From Cryobacterium roopkundense (lineage in GTDB: Bacteria; Actinomycetota; Actinomycetes; Actinomycetales; Microbacteriaceae): 64,000 nucleotides of DNA. Below are positions 42,152 through 51,082 of this stretch, one piece after another. Position numbers and translations under genes: made by a program. Where the stretch lies: assembly GCF_014200405.1 (NCBI RefSeq), contig NZ_JACHBQ010000001.1:4030001-4094000 (forward strand). The letters are read 5' to 3'. How positions within the stretch are numbered: the stretch's first letter is position 1; each line of letters starts with the position of its first letter. The notes beneath the pieces were generated by a model. The model did not search any database. It was not told the DNA's origin and saw only the letters and a list, made by a program, of their open reading frames with translations.

Positions 42152-43308
42152 CATGGGTCACCGTTGAGGGACTGCGCGTCTCGTACGGCGAGACCGGCGT
42201 GCTCGAAAACGTCAACCTCGGCATACCGCGCGGCAGCCTCGTGGCCGTGCTCGGCCCGAGCGGATGCGGCAAGACTACCCTGCTGCGGGCCGTCGCCGGT
42301 CTGCTACCCGCGTCCGCCGGCACCATCACGGTGGGGGACCGCGTCGTCTCCGCGCCGGGCGTGCAACTCGCCCCCGAGAAGCGCGGCATGGGCTGGGTGC
42401 CGCAGGACGCTTCGCTGTTTCCGCACCTCACCGTGGGCGAGAACATCGGCTTCGGGCTGCCACACGGTACCAGGGCGGAGCGGGTGGCGCGCAGCGCGCG
42501 CATTACTGAGCTCGCCGAGCTCGTGGGGCTGCCCGGGTTCGTGGACCGGGCGCCCTCTCAGCTCTCCGGCGGGCAGGCGCAGCGCGTCTCGCTCGCCAGG
42601 GCCCTGGCCCCGCGTCCCGACCTGATGCTGCTCGACGAGCCGTTCGCGGCCCTTGATCCCCTGCTGCGCTCCGCGTTGCGCAGCGAGGTCGCCGCGCTGC
42701 TTCACGACCAGAAGAGCACGAGTCTGCTCGTGACGCATGACCAGGAGGAGGCGCTTTCCCTCGCTGACTACGTGGCCGTGATGCGCGGCGGCCGCCTGTT
42801 GCAGTGGGGCACGCCGGCCGAGGTGTACGAGCACCCCGTGAGCCTCTGGGCCGCCGCGTTCGTGGGTGACACTGTGGAGCTCGACGGGTGCTGGAGCGAC
42901 GGCCGCGTGGACTGCGCGCTCGGCCCGGTCGAGGCCGTTTCCGTGGACGGCGTGCCGGGGGTGGACGGCACTCCGGCAGACGGAACCGCCGTGCGGCTCA
43001 TGCTCCGACCGGAATGGATCCACCTGTCGCCGGCCATCACCCGCGTCGTGTCGCCGGCAGCCCTCCCGGCAAGCTCGCGTGCCGTGGCGCCGCACCGCCT
43101 GGGTCTCGGGGTGGAACCGTCCGGTACCGAGCGCATCACCGCCACAGTGGTGTCCATCGCCTACGGCGGCCACGACGCGCTCGTGAGCCTCGAACTTCTC
43201 GGCGGAGCGGTCATTCGGGCGCGTGTCGCGGCCCCTGACCTGCCCAAGCGCGGCGACCGGGTGCGCGTCAGCATCCGTCGCCCCGCCCTCGCCTACCCCG
43301 TCGAGTAG
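42148..43308 (+). CDS. Ferric iron ABC transporter ATPase
   Basis: A 386-residue FbpC-type ATPase. Walker A GPSGCGKTTLLRAVAG, signature LSGGQAQRVSLARALAPRP, Walker B LMLLDEPFAALDP, and switch His in LLVTHDQEEAL. The C-terminal 130 residues form a TOBE/OB-like regulatory domain. The GTG at 42148 has AAAGGAG 5 nt upstream and overlaps the permease stop. Last gene of the iron operon. Confidence 0.92.
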   Translation: MTWVTVEGLRVSYGETGVLENVNLGIPRGSLVAVLGPSGCGKTTLLRAVAGLLPASAGTITVGDRVVSAPGVQLAPEKRGMGWVPQDASLFPHLTVGENIGFGLPHGTRAERVARSARITELAELVGLPGFVDRAPSQLSGGQAQRVSLARALAPRPDLMLLDEPFAALDPLLRSALRSEVAALLHDQKSTSLLVTHDQEEALSLADYVAVMRGGRLLQWGTPAEVYEHPVSLWAAAFVGDTVELDGCWSDGRVDCALGPVEAVSVDGVPGVDGTPADGTAVRLMLRPEWIHLSPAITRVVSPAALPASSRAVAPHRLGLGVEPSGTERITATVVSIAYGGHDALVSLELLGGAVIRARVAAPDLPKRGDRVRVSIRRPALAYPVE

Positions 43309-43332
43309 CCCGGTCTGAGGATCGGCATGCGC

Positions 43333-43445
43333 GGTCTCGATCGCTCCTTCGTCGCGCCTCGACCAGCGAAACCGCTGGTCGAGGCGGGAGGGGCGGAGAC
43401 GTGCGTAACCGCTGGTCGAGGTGCGGGGCACGAGCGATCGAGACC
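43333..43445. repeat. 113-bp intergenic inverted-repeat element
   Basis: Terminal arms GGTCTCGATCGCTC (43333-43346) and GAGCGATCGAGACC (43432-43445) are a perfect 14-bp inverted repeat. Inside, CTCGACCAGCG (43358-43368) and CGCTGGTCGAG (43373-43383) form a stable hairpin, and a further GCTGGTCGAGG copy follows. From memory such GGTCTCGAT...CTCGACCAGCG elements are common between genes in Microbacteriaceae; probably a MITE/REP-like family. It also separates two convergent genes. Confidence 0.82.
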
Positions 43446-43514
43446 CCGTGAGACATTCCTCAGAGCCGGGCCGAACGGGTACCTTCGCGGTGCTGCCCGC
43501 GCAGACCATATTCC

Positions 43515-44876
43515 TCAGCGCGCGCCCACGACCATCCATGCGGCACTTCGGGCCCGCAGTGAGAGCGTGACGGCGCGGGCACCCAGATAGCCGAGGGCGA
43601 AAGCGGCCATCAACCAGGCGAGGCCGGAGTTGCCCGCCGGAGCCAACCACAGCACGGCCAGGGCCAGTGGCACGAAGGCGGCGAGGTTCACGAGTCCGGT
43701 CAGCGCGAGGTAGCGGGCGTCGCCGGCGCCGATGAGTACGCCATCGAGCACGAACACCACGCCGCCGAGCGGCACGGAGAGACCGAGCACCACGAGGGTC
43801 GCCGGGAGCAGGTCCGTGACCGCGGCCGAGTTGGTGAACAGGTGCCCGAGCAGGCCGCTCGTTCCGATCACGAGCAGGCCGAGGGCGATGCCGCCGAGCA
43901 CGCCCCACTCGAGGCAGCGCCGCAGCACCGCACGCACCCCGACCACGTCGCTTGCCCCGAGCCCCCGACCCACGAGCGCCTGGGCCGCGATGGCGAGGGC
44001 ATCGAGCGCGAAGGCGAGGGTCGCGAACAGGGTCATCGCGATCTGGAACGCAGCGAGCTCCGGAGACCCCAACCGGGCGGCCACGAACACGGCGAGCAGC
44101 ATGGCCGCACGCAGGCTGAGCGTGCGCAGGAACAGCCAGCCGCCGCTTCGCGCGCCGAGTAGCATGCCGGCCCGGTGCGGACGCAGCGGAGCGTTCTGCC
44201 GGCGGGCATGCCGCGCGACCACCACGAGATAGACAGCGACCATGCCCCACTGCGCCACGACAGTGCCCACCGCAGAGCCTGCGATGCCCCAGCCGAGCAG
44301 GTAGATGAAGACGTAGTTCAGTGCGATGTTCACGCCGAAACCGATCCCGGCCACGAAGAGCGGCGTGCGAGTGTCTTGCAGCCCGCGCAGCAGCCCGGTG
44401 GCCGCGAACACCAGGAGCATGGCGGGGAGGCCGAACATGGAGATGCCGAGGTAGGTGGCGGCATCCGCTGTCACGGCCGGCTCGGCGCCGAACGCAGCCA
44501 CGAGCGTGGGCGTGGCGAACCAGCCCGCCACGGCGAGCACGACTCCGAGGCCGAGGGCCAGCCAGAGGCCGTCGATGCCCACGCTCACGGCACGGCGCGG
44601 GTCCCCGGCACCGAGCCAGCGGGCCACCGCGGGCGTGGTGCTGTATGCCAGAAAAACCATGAGTCCGATGATGGTCTGCAGCACGGCGCTCGCGAGCCCG
44701 AGGCCGGCGAGGGGTGTGGTGCCGAGGTGGCCGACCATCGCCGAGTCCGATAGCAGAAAGAGCGGCTCGGCAATGAGCGCCCCGAGGGCGGGCACGGCGA
44801 GGCGCAGAATGTCGCGGTCGATGGCTTGGCGCTGAAAGATTGTGATGACTTCGACTCTAGATCGTTCATCTCGCAC
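43515..44876 (-). CDS. MATE-family efflux transporter (DinF-like)
   Basis: A 453-residue membrane protein with 12 hydrophobic segments, starting with DRDILRLAVPALGALIAEPLFLL and the family loop SDSAMVGHLGTTPLAGLGLA. The halves are pseudosymmetric (second half begins near residue 240). DinF-type MATE pumps export cationic drugs with H+ or Na+. GTG at 44876 is used. Divergent from the DinB-like gene, 41 bp apart. Confidence 0.9.
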   Translation of the reverse strand: MRDERSRVEVITIFQRQAIDRDILRLAVPALGALIAEPLFLLSDSAMVGHLGTTPLAGLGLASAVLQTIIGLMVFLAYSTTPAVARWLGAGDPRRAVSVGIDGLWLALGLGVVLAVAGWFATPTLVAAFGAEPAVTADAATYLGISMFGLPAMLLVFAATGLLRGLQDTRTPLFVAGIGFGVNIALNYVFIYLLGWGIAGSAVGTVVAQWGMVAVYLVVVARHARRQNAPLRPHRAGMLLGARSGGWLFLRTLSLRAAMLLAVFVAARLGSPELAAFQIAMTLFATLAFALDALAIAAQALVGRGLGASDVVGVRAVLRRCLEWGVLGGIALGLLVIGTSGLLGHLFTNSAAVTDLLPATLVVLGLSVPLGGVVFVLDGVLIGAGDARYLALTGLVNLAAFVPLALAVLWLAPAGNSGLAWLMAAFALGYLGARAVTLSLRARSAAWMVVGAR

Positions 44877-44917
44877 TCGTGCTGGTTAGGCTGGCACGAC
44901 CGACGAAGGGACCCACG

Positions 44918-45430
44918 ATGCTCGCGACCGACCTGCTCACAGACGCCTACACCCGAGTGAGCCAGACTGTGCACACAGTGCTGAGAAACGCGACGGTCTT
45001 CACGCTCACGTACCGGGCGGACCCGGAGACCAACACGATCGCCTGGCTGGTGTGGCACCTCACCCGGGTACAGGACGACCACGTGTCTCACCTCGCCGGG
45101 GTGGAACAGCTGTGGACCTCCGACGGCTGGTCCGAACGATTCGACCTGCCCTTCGACAGCTTGGCCACAGGTTACGCCCAGACGGCAGAAGACGTTGCTG
45201 CGGTGCGGGCCGATGCCAGCCTCCTCCAAGACTATTTCGACGCCGTGCACGAGCGCACCATGGCCTACATTCAGGGACTCAACGAAGCCGACTTTGCTCG
45301 CGTCGTTGATCGCTCGTGGTCACCGCCGGTGACCGTGGCCGTGCGACTCGTGAGCGTGCTCGACGACGATACCCAGCACGCCGGCCAGGCCGCCTTCGTG
45401 CGGGGCCTCGCCGTGCGCGCCGGTCGCTGA
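44918..45430 (+). CDS. DinB-like / mycothiol-transferase family protein
   Basis: A 170-residue four-helix-bundle protein of the DinB superfamily (DUF664-like). The metal-site His residues can be seen in WLVWHLTRVQDDHV and in DDDTQHAGQAAFVRG, the usual triad. In actinobacteria such proteins often transfer mycothiol or isomerise its adducts. ATG at 44918 is chosen because GAAGGG lies 8 nt upstream; a TAGGCT -10 box lies at 44887-44892. Confidence 0.83.
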   Translation: MLATDLLTDAYTRVSQTVHTVLRNATVFTLTYRADPETNTIAWLVWHLTRVQDDHVSHLAGVEQLWTSDGWSERFDLPFDSLATGYAQTAEDVAAVRADASLLQDYFDAVHERTMAYIQGLNEADFARVVDRSWSPPVTVAVRLVSVLDDDTQHAGQAAFVRGLAVRAGR

Positions 45431-45565
45431 CCCCGCCCGATGGGCGCTGAGGCTGCGGGGGCCTGCGCCGCTGCGGGCTTTCGCCGGCGCGACCTCGCCC
45501 TGTAGTCGGCTGGGACTCTTCCCCGGCTGCACCGTGGCCCCGTCGCACCGGAATAGGCTGGAGGT

Positions 45566-47530
45566 ATGACTGATCAGGTGAGCGCATCCGGAATCGACCT
45601 TACAGAGCTTGACCCGGAGGTCCGGCCCCAAGACGACCTCTTTCGCCACGTCAACGGCAAATGGATGGCGCGCAGCGAGATTCCCGCGGACAAGGCGCGC
45701 TGGGGCTCCTTCACACTGCTCGCCGAAGAGTCGGAAAAGGCAGTGCGCGACATCATCCTCGAGGCGCAGTCGGCCGATCCCGGCACGCTCGAACGCAAGT
45801 TCGGCGACCTCTACACGAGCTTTCTCGACGAGGAGCGCATCGAGGCGCTCGGTGCCACGCCGCTGGCCGCCGACCTCGCCACCGTCGACGCCGTGACCAC
45901 GATCTCCGAGCTGCTCACCGACCTCGGACGCCTTGAGCGCGCCGGTGTGAGCGGTGCCTTCCACCTCTTCGTCGACAACGACCCGGGAAACCCCGAGCAG
46001 TACCGCGTCTTCATCGAGCAGGGCGGCCTCGGGCTTCCCGACGAGTCCTACTATCGCGAAGACAAATTCGCGGACATTCGCGCGGCCTACGTGCCGTTCG
46101 TGGCCAAGATGTTCCGTCTGGCCGGTCTTGACAACACCGAGGAACGCGCCCGGCGCGTCTTCGATCTCGAAACCGAGCTGGCCTCGCACCACTGGAGCAA
46201 GGTCGAGACGCGCGACAGCGAGAAGACCTACAACCTGCGCACATGGGGGCAGGTCTCGGCGCTCGCCGCCGGTGCCGACATCGACCTGTGGCTCGACGGG
46301 ATCGACGCCCCGGTCGGCACCCTCGAGGAGGTCATCGTCCGCGAGCCGAGCTATATTGTGGGCCTCGCCGCCACGATGACCGACGACCGGATCGAGTCCT
46401 GGCGAGACTGGCTGCGGTGGCAGATCATCCGCTCGAGCGTGTCCTACCTGTCGGGTGAATTCGTGCAAACGAGCTTCGACTTCTACGGCCGCACCCTGAG
46501 CGGTACCCCGCAGCTGCGCGAGCGTTGGAAGCGCGGCGTCTCCCTCGTGGAGGGTGCCCTCGGCGAGGCCGTCGGGCGCATCTACGTGGACCGTCACTTC
46601 CAGCCGAGCGCCAAGGAGAGCATGGATGTGCTCGTCGACTACCTCGTGCAGGCCTACCGCGAGAGCATCAGCACCCTCGATTGGATGACGGAGGAGACCC
46701 GCGGCCGCGCCCTTGAGAAGCTCGAGAAGTTCACGCCCAAGATCGGCTACCCCGCGAAATGGCGCGACTACTCGTCGCTCTCCATCGACGCGAGCGACCT
46801 GATCAGCAACATCCGCGCCGCGAACGAGTTCGAATTCCAGCGCGAGCTGGGCAAGATCGGCAAGCCGCTCGACCGCGACGAGTGGTTCATGACACCGCAG
46901 ACCATCAACGCGTACTACAACCCCGGTTTCAACGAGATCGTGTTTCCGGCCGCCATCCTGCAGTTTCCGTTCTTTGTGGCTGATCGCGACGCAGCCGCGA
47001 ACTACGGGGCCATCGGCGCCGTGATCGGACACGAAATCGGCCACGGTTTCGACGACCAGGGATCGAAGTACGACGGAGACGGCCGCCTGACAGACTGGTG
47101 GACCGAAGCGGACCGCGCTGCCTTCGAGCAGCGCACGAGCTCGCTCATCGCGCAGTACGATGCGCTCTTCCCGAAACAGGTTCCCGAGCACCACGTGAAC
47201 GGCGCTCTCACCATCGGCGAGAATATCGGCGACCTCGGCGGGCTCTCCATCGCCTGGAAGGCCTACCTGCTGTCGCTGAACGGCGAGGAACCGCCGGTCA
47301 TCGACGGTCTCACCGGCGCCCAGCGGTTCTTCTACTCTTGGGCGCAGGCGTGGCAGATGAAGCTGCGCGACGCGGAGGCCCTGCGCCTGCTCTCGATCGA
47401 CCCGCACTCCCCGAACGAGTTCCGCTGCAACCAGATCGTGCGCAACATCGACGAGTTCTACACGACCTTCGGCGTGACGGAGAGCGACGCCCTGTGGCTC
47501 GACCCCGCAGAGCGCGTCACCATCTGGTGA
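45566..47530 (+). CDS. pepO: M13-family zinc metallopeptidase (PepO/neprilysin-like)
   Basis: A 654-residue peptidase. The zinc motif HEIGH is at residues 489-493, the third ligand Glu552 is in ENIGD, and the substrate motif NAYYNP precedes them. Members cut oligopeptides. No signal peptide is seen, so a cytosolic oligopeptidase is likely. A TAGGCT -10 element (45554-45559) ends only 6 nt before the ATG, so the message may be leaderless or start further upstream; GGAGGT abuts the start too closely for a normal ribosome site. Confidence 0.93.
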   Translation: MTDQVSASGIDLTELDPEVRPQDDLFRHVNGKWMARSEIPADKARWGSFTLLAEESEKAVRDIILEAQSADPGTLERKFGDLYTSFLDEERIEALGATPLAADLATVDAVTTISELLTDLGRLERAGVSGAFHLFVDNDPGNPEQYRVFIEQGGLGLPDESYYREDKFADIRAAYVPFVAKMFRLAGLDNTEERARRVFDLETELASHHWSKVETRDSEKTYNLRTWGQVSALAAGADIDLWLDGIDAPVGTLEEVIVREPSYIVGLAATMTDDRIESWRDWLRWQIIRSSVSYLSGEFVQTSFDFYGRTLSGTPQLRERWKRGVSLVEGALGEAVGRIYVDRHFQPSAKESMDVLVDYLVQAYRESISTLDWMTEETRGRALEKLEKFTPKIGYPAKWRDYSSLSIDASDLISNIRAANEFEFQRELGKIGKPLDRDEWFMTPQTINAYYNPGFNEIVFPAAILQFPFFVADRDAAANYGAIGAVIGHEIGHGFDDQGSKYDGDGRLTDWWTEADRAAFEQRTSSLIAQYDALFPKQVPEHHVNGALTIGENIGDLGGLSIAWKAYLLSLNGEEPPVIDGLTGAQRFFYSWAQAWQMKLRDAEALRLLSIDPHSPNEFRCNQIVRNIDEFYTTFGVTESDALWLDPAERVTIW

Positions 47531-47609
47531 ATCTGGTGGCGCGGCATCCGCTTGGGCTAGGGTAATCGCGGGGAATCAACGTACGCACGAGAGGCCGTCG
47601 AGAGTGGTT

Positions 47610-48512
47610 ATGGCAGTCCGAGATTCCGACAAGCGCTCCAAACACCTCGCCGAACACCGCGGGAAGCACCTGGGTTCTGAAGCGCCGGAGAACTTTTCCC
47701 GCGGCTTCGAGGCGCTCGGCGCCCTCGCGGTGAGCGGGGTGCAGGTTTCCGCACGTGCCACGGACCTGACGACCGGCCGGGTGTTGTTCTCCGTCGACGA
47801 CCACGTGGTCATGCCCACTGCGAGCGTGGGCACAGTGTTGCTGCTCATCGAGGTGGCGGCCCGGCTGCGCGACGCCGATTTCGGCTCATATACGCTGCTA
47901 GACCGCACGGCCGCCGACTCGGTGTCCGGCTCCGGCATCTGGCAGCACCTGCAGGCGCCGTCGTTGCCCATCGCCGACCTCGCCGCCCTCGTGGGCTCGA
48001 GCAACGACAACCTCGCCACGAACGTGCTCATCCGCGCCGTCGGCCTGGAGGCCGTGCACGCCCGCACCGAAAGCCTCGGCCTGAGCCGCTCAGCCCTGCT
48101 CGACCGGGTACGAGACCATCGTGGCCCCGACGACGCGCCGCAGCTCTCGGTCGGCAGTGCCAAGGAGTTCACCTGGCTCTTCACAGCGCTCGCCCGCGGC
48201 GAGATCATTGACGCAGAGACCAGTGGCCGCGTGCTCGGCTGGCTCTCGCTGAACACCGATCTCACCCTGGTGGCCGGCGCGTTCGGGCTCGACCCGTTCG
48301 CGCACCGCGCGGGCGACCACGGGCTGCTCCTCGTGAACAAGACGGGAACGGATGCCGGTGTGCGCAGCGAGGTAGGAATTCTACGGGGCCCGCGCAGCGG
48401 TGTCACCTACGCCGTGTCGATGTCTTTCTCCGACTCCACGCTCCCTGCCCGCTTGAATGTACTCGACGGCCTGAGGGCGATCGGTCTCGACCTGCTGGAG
48501 TACGTGCACTGA
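47610..48512 (+). CDS. Class A beta-lactamase-like serine hydrolase with altered SxxK motif
   Basis: A 300-residue protein of the penicillin-recognising fold. The SDN-type element SSNDN (about 130-134) and KTG (244-246) are present. The expected SxxK reads SVGT (Ser72 to Thr75): the general-base lysine is replaced by threonine (codon ACA). No signal peptide is visible, unusual for a beta-lactamase. It may be a binding protein or a hydrolase with another chemistry. GTG at 47604 is an alternative start. Confidence 0.8.
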   Translation: MAVRDSDKRSKHLAEHRGKHLGSEAPENFSRGFEALGALAVSGVQVSARATDLTTGRVLFSVDDHVVMPTASVGTVLLLIEVAARLRDADFGSYTLLDRTAADSVSGSGIWQHLQAPSLPIADLAALVGSSNDNLATNVLIRAVGLEAVHARTESLGLSRSALLDRVRDHRGPDDAPQLSVGSAKEFTWLFTALARGEIIDAETSGRVLGWLSLNTDLTLVAGAFGLDPFAHRAGDHGLLLVNKTGTDAGVRSEVGILRGPRSGVTYAVSMSFSDSTLPARLNVLDGLRAIGLDLLEYVH

Positions 48513-48566
48513 ACAGGCTTTGTTAGTATGTAACTACAAATTAGACATTCTGTGAAGCGAGGGCTC

Positions 48567-48971
48567 ATGCCACTGGTACGAATCGACGTAAATTCCGGGC
48601 GCTCAGCCGAACAGCTGCGCGGGATCAGCGATGGAGTGCATCGGGCCATCCTCGCGATCTACGGCATCCCCGAGCGCGACCTGTTCCACATTCTCACCGA
48701 GCACCCGGCCGGCCAGCTGCGCGCACAAGACGCCGGCCTCGGCTTCGAACGCAGCGCCCGTGTCGTCATGATCCAGATCTTCACCCAAGCCGGCCGCGAC
48801 CAGAACGCGAAGACCGCACTTTTCGACCGCATTGCGAGCGAGCTGGCGGCGGCGGGCGTCGACGGAGCGGATGTCTTCATCGGCTACCAGGAAAACGGTC
48901 CAGGCGACTGGTCCTTCGGTTTCGGGCGCGCACAGTACGTCACCGGAGAACTCGCCGTCCCTGCGCGTTAG
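48567..48971 (+). CDS. Tautomerase-family protein
   Basis: A 134-residue protein beginning MPLVRIDV, so Pro1 becomes the catalytic base after Met removal, as in 4-oxalocrotonate tautomerase and cis-CaaD relatives. The length (two fused 60-residue units) and IQIFTQAGRDQNAKTALFDR fit the cis-CaaD/MSAD-like branch. GCGAGGG lies upstream of the ATG. Stop overlaps the convergent inhibitor gene by 4 bp. Substrate unknown. Confidence 0.82.
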   Translation: MPLVRIDVNSGRSAEQLRGISDGVHRAILAIYGIPERDLFHILTEHPAGQLRAQDAGLGFERSARVVMIQIFTQAGRDQNAKTALFDRIASELAAAGVDGADVFIGYQENGPGDWSFGFGRAQYVTGELAVPAR

Positions 48972-49291
48972 GCCGTGACGTTGACCTCCACCTCGACCTG
49001 CTCGATCGGGGCGTCTTCCCAGGGGCGCACGAGCGCGAGCCTCAGTCGACCCGTGCCGTCTGAAACGGCCCGGAAGGTGAGGATCCGCCCGGCCGCGGCG
49101 CCGGGCATCGCGCCGGCGACGTGGTCGAGCCGATCCTCATCGAGGTGCACGTTCACGGGTTCGTCCGCAACTTTCCAGAGGTAGCCGGCCCCGCCGATCT
49201 GGTTCAACCGAATCTCCAGCGTGTCGCCGACGGGAAGGTCGACGACGGCGCCGGAGATCGGATTGTCAAGAACCCGATGGGTCACGATCAC
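48968..49291 (-). CDS. Chagasin-like (I42) cysteine peptidase inhibitor
   Basis: A 107-residue beta-sandwich protein. The three inhibitor loops of the chagasin/ICP family can be read: LNQIGGAGYLW for the NPTTGY(F/W) loop, PGAAAGRILTF for the GxG loop, and RPWE for the RPW loop. Such proteins bind the active site of papain-type peptidases. No signal peptide. The GTG at 49291 overlaps the stop of the 143-residue gene (GTGA), and a papain-like peptidase begins the same gene set, so this is probably its cognate inhibitor. Confidence 0.85.
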   Translation of the reverse strand: MIVTHRVLDNPISGAVVDLPVGDTLEIRLNQIGGAGYLWKVADEPVNVHLDEDRLDHVAGAMPGAAAGRILTFRAVSDGTGRLRLALVRPWEDAPIEQVEVEVNVTA

Positions 49292-49719
49292 CACACATAG
49301 AGGGTGTTCAGAGTGCCAGCGAGATTCTCGTCGGCATAGGGTGCCGAACCCGTTGCGCGCGCGTGTGCGGCGAGCAGCGTCAGTGCCGTCGACCCCGTGT
49401 CGGTCAGCGGGTCGAGTCGCTTCCACCCGGAGGACTGCAGGAAGACCCAGGCGTTGCGGTTGCTCTGCTCGGCCCACAACGCCGTGATCAACTGTCCGCT
49501 AATGGCGACCCTGGCGGATTCCCTCGAGTACAGCGAGCCGGGCGGGTCCATGTCGGGAACGTTCGCGGGCGCTGCCGCGACTTCGATCTCGGCCACGGAA
49601 AGCGCGAACAGCTCGGCGAGGTCTTCCGCCGACAACAGCCGCGGCATGGTGTCCGTGGGCTGCGGGGCCGCGCTTGCGTGGGACCTGGCTCCGCCGGGTC
49701 GATCGTTGGTGAATGTCAT
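49288..49719 (-). CDS. Stand-alone homologue of the C-terminal domain of the adjacent peptidase
   Basis: A 143-residue protein. Its last 70 residues match the C-terminal 70 residues of the papain-like protein encoded upstream: RNAWVFLQSSGWKRLDPLT here versus RNGWVYVQDNGWLRVGGLT there, both ending in an aromatic tail (LYVW; YTY). The N-terminal half (MPRLLSAEDLAELFALSVAE) is helical and has no catalytic motif. It lies between the peptidase (46-nt gap) and the inhibitor (4-bp overlap). GAAGGA lies before the ATG. A decoy, chaperone or targeting partner are possible; function unknown. Confidence 0.72.
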   Translation of the reverse strand: MTFTNDRPGGARSHASAAPQPTDTMPRLLSAEDLAELFALSVAEIEVAAAPANVPDMDPPGSLYSRESARVAISGQLITALWAEQSNRNAWVFLQSSGWKRLDPLTDTGSTALTLLAAHARATGSAPYADENLAGTLNTLYVW

Positions 49720-49765
49720 GGTGGTGTTCCTTCTTTCGTGTCTGGGGAGTTTCAGTGGATGTCGA

Positions 49766-50881
49766 TCAGTACGTGTACGTCTGGGTGACGACGCCGTCGT
49801 CGGAGAATGCGTTGATGTACGCGCTCTTCTCCTTGGCCGTGAGCAGGTCGGAGAACATGGCGATGTGGGCCGTGCCGGTGAGACCCCCGACGCGCAGCCA
49901 TCCGTTATCTTGCACGTAGACCCAGCCGTTGCGGTCGTGGCCCGTGGCGTAGGCCCCGATCACCTTCTTGCCCGCTGTCCAGGTGCGCAGGTAGACGCCG
50001 GTGACGCCCACGTTCGACCAGGAGTCGATCCAGACCTCGCCGTACTTGATGTACCCGAAGCCGGCCATGCCCCAGCTGGTGCCCCAGCTGTTCTTCACGA
50101 TCCAGGCGCCGAGGGCGTCGTCGTAACCGACGATGGCCACGCAGTGGCCGCCCTCCTGAACTCCCGTGACGTGCTGGTACACGCCGGAGTGGTAGCTGAA
50201 GAAGTCGGTGTAGACCACGAAGCAACCGGTGACCGGCCCATAGCTGGTGAGGTGGTTCTTGATAGCCAGCACGTTGTTGGTCACGTCGGCGGTTGCGGTG
50301 GCCTTCGCGCGGTGCTGCTCCCAGGTCGACGGGAGCGAACCGCCGTTGGAATTGCCGGCGGAGTAGGCCCACTCCGACTCATACGTCACGCCCCGATTGG
50401 TGGCGAAGGTGAGCGCGGGCAGGGGCATCCACCCCGTGTTGCAATTCACGCCGACCGTGGAACCCCAGCCGTAGAAGAGGTGTGCCTCGGAGAGGTCCAC
50501 GTCGAGGCTCGGTGTGCCGCGGGTGTACCGCGCCGTGCCCTCGAGCACCGCGACAGACCCGAACGCCACGCACGACCCACAGTTCAGTTGGTTGCGGACG
50601 CCGGAGACATAGCTCACCCCACCGCGGTCGTTCAGGTTGAACTGGGCGGGAAGAGCCGTGGCGTCGCGTGCCTCGGCGCCGGCGACCGCTGCGCGAATCT
50701 TCGCACCTCGTGCAGTGAGTTCGGCCTGTTCTTCTGGGCTCGGCAGGGGAACACCGAGCAGGGTGGCCCGCTGCGAACGGGACATCCGGGTGAGGGCGTT
50801 TTCGCTCGCTTCCCAGGGGCCGTTTTCCTTGTCCAGCGCGGAGCGGATGGCGGCAACGTCAAACTTGTCTGACTCGGCCAT
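49766..50881 (-). CDS. Papain-like (C1) cysteine peptidase with extra C-terminal domain
   Basis: A 371-residue peptidase. Catalytic residues: Gln98/Cys104 in QLNCGSCVAF, His246 in EGGHCVAIVGYDD, Asn264 in VKNSWGTSWG. Val105 replaces the usual Trp after the catalytic Cys. Residues 1-80 form a helical, pro-region-like segment (no signal peptide), and residues 300-371 a separate domain shared with the next gene. AAAGGA lies 6 nt before the ATG. Bacterial papain homologues with a chagasin-like gene in the same operon are uncommon. Three GTAACG repeats occur about 200 bp upstream. Confidence 0.88.
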   Translation of the reverse strand: MAESDKFDVAAIRSALDKENGPWEASENALTRMSRSQRATLLGVPLPSPEEQAELTARGAKIRAAVAGAEARDATALPAQFNLNDRGGVSYVSGVRNQLNCGSCVAFGSVAVLEGTARYTRGTPSLDVDLSEAHLFYGWGSTVGVNCNTGWMPLPALTFATNRGVTYESEWAYSAGNSNGGSLPSTWEQHRAKATATADVTNNVLAIKNHLTSYGPVTGCFVVYTDFFSYHSGVYQHVTGVQEGGHCVAIVGYDDALGAWIVKNSWGTSWGMAGFGYIKYGEVWIDSWSNVGVTGVYLRTWTAGKKVIGAYATGHDRNGWVYVQDNGWLRVGGLTGTAHIAMFSDLLTAKEKSAYINAFSDDGVVTQTYTY

Positions 50882-51082
50882 TTCTTGTCCTTTCACATAG
50901 TGGAATGAAACGTGGCGCGCCGGTGACTCGGACGGCTCCGCAGCGGATGCCGAGAGACGGCGGCATCCGCGGTCGCCGCCATGGTCGGGGCGGTGTGAAC
51001 ACACAACCGACTCATAAAGCGCTCCAACGTGGTGGCCAGTCTCCGATGGGCTGGCTCTCGCACACAGTGAAGCGCGTCGGTC

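Noticed and set aside
40460..42154. A 564-codon open frame on the minus strand
   Set aside because: Antisense to the iron permease; composition is Glu/Arg/His-rich noise with no motif.
42304..44250. A 648-codon open frame on the minus strand spanning two real genes
   Set aside because: Runs through the ATPase gene, the repeat and the MATE gene in the wrong frame; no domain.
45320..47407. A 695-codon open frame on the minus strand
   Set aside because: Antisense to the M13 peptidase, whose motifs and codon use are clear.
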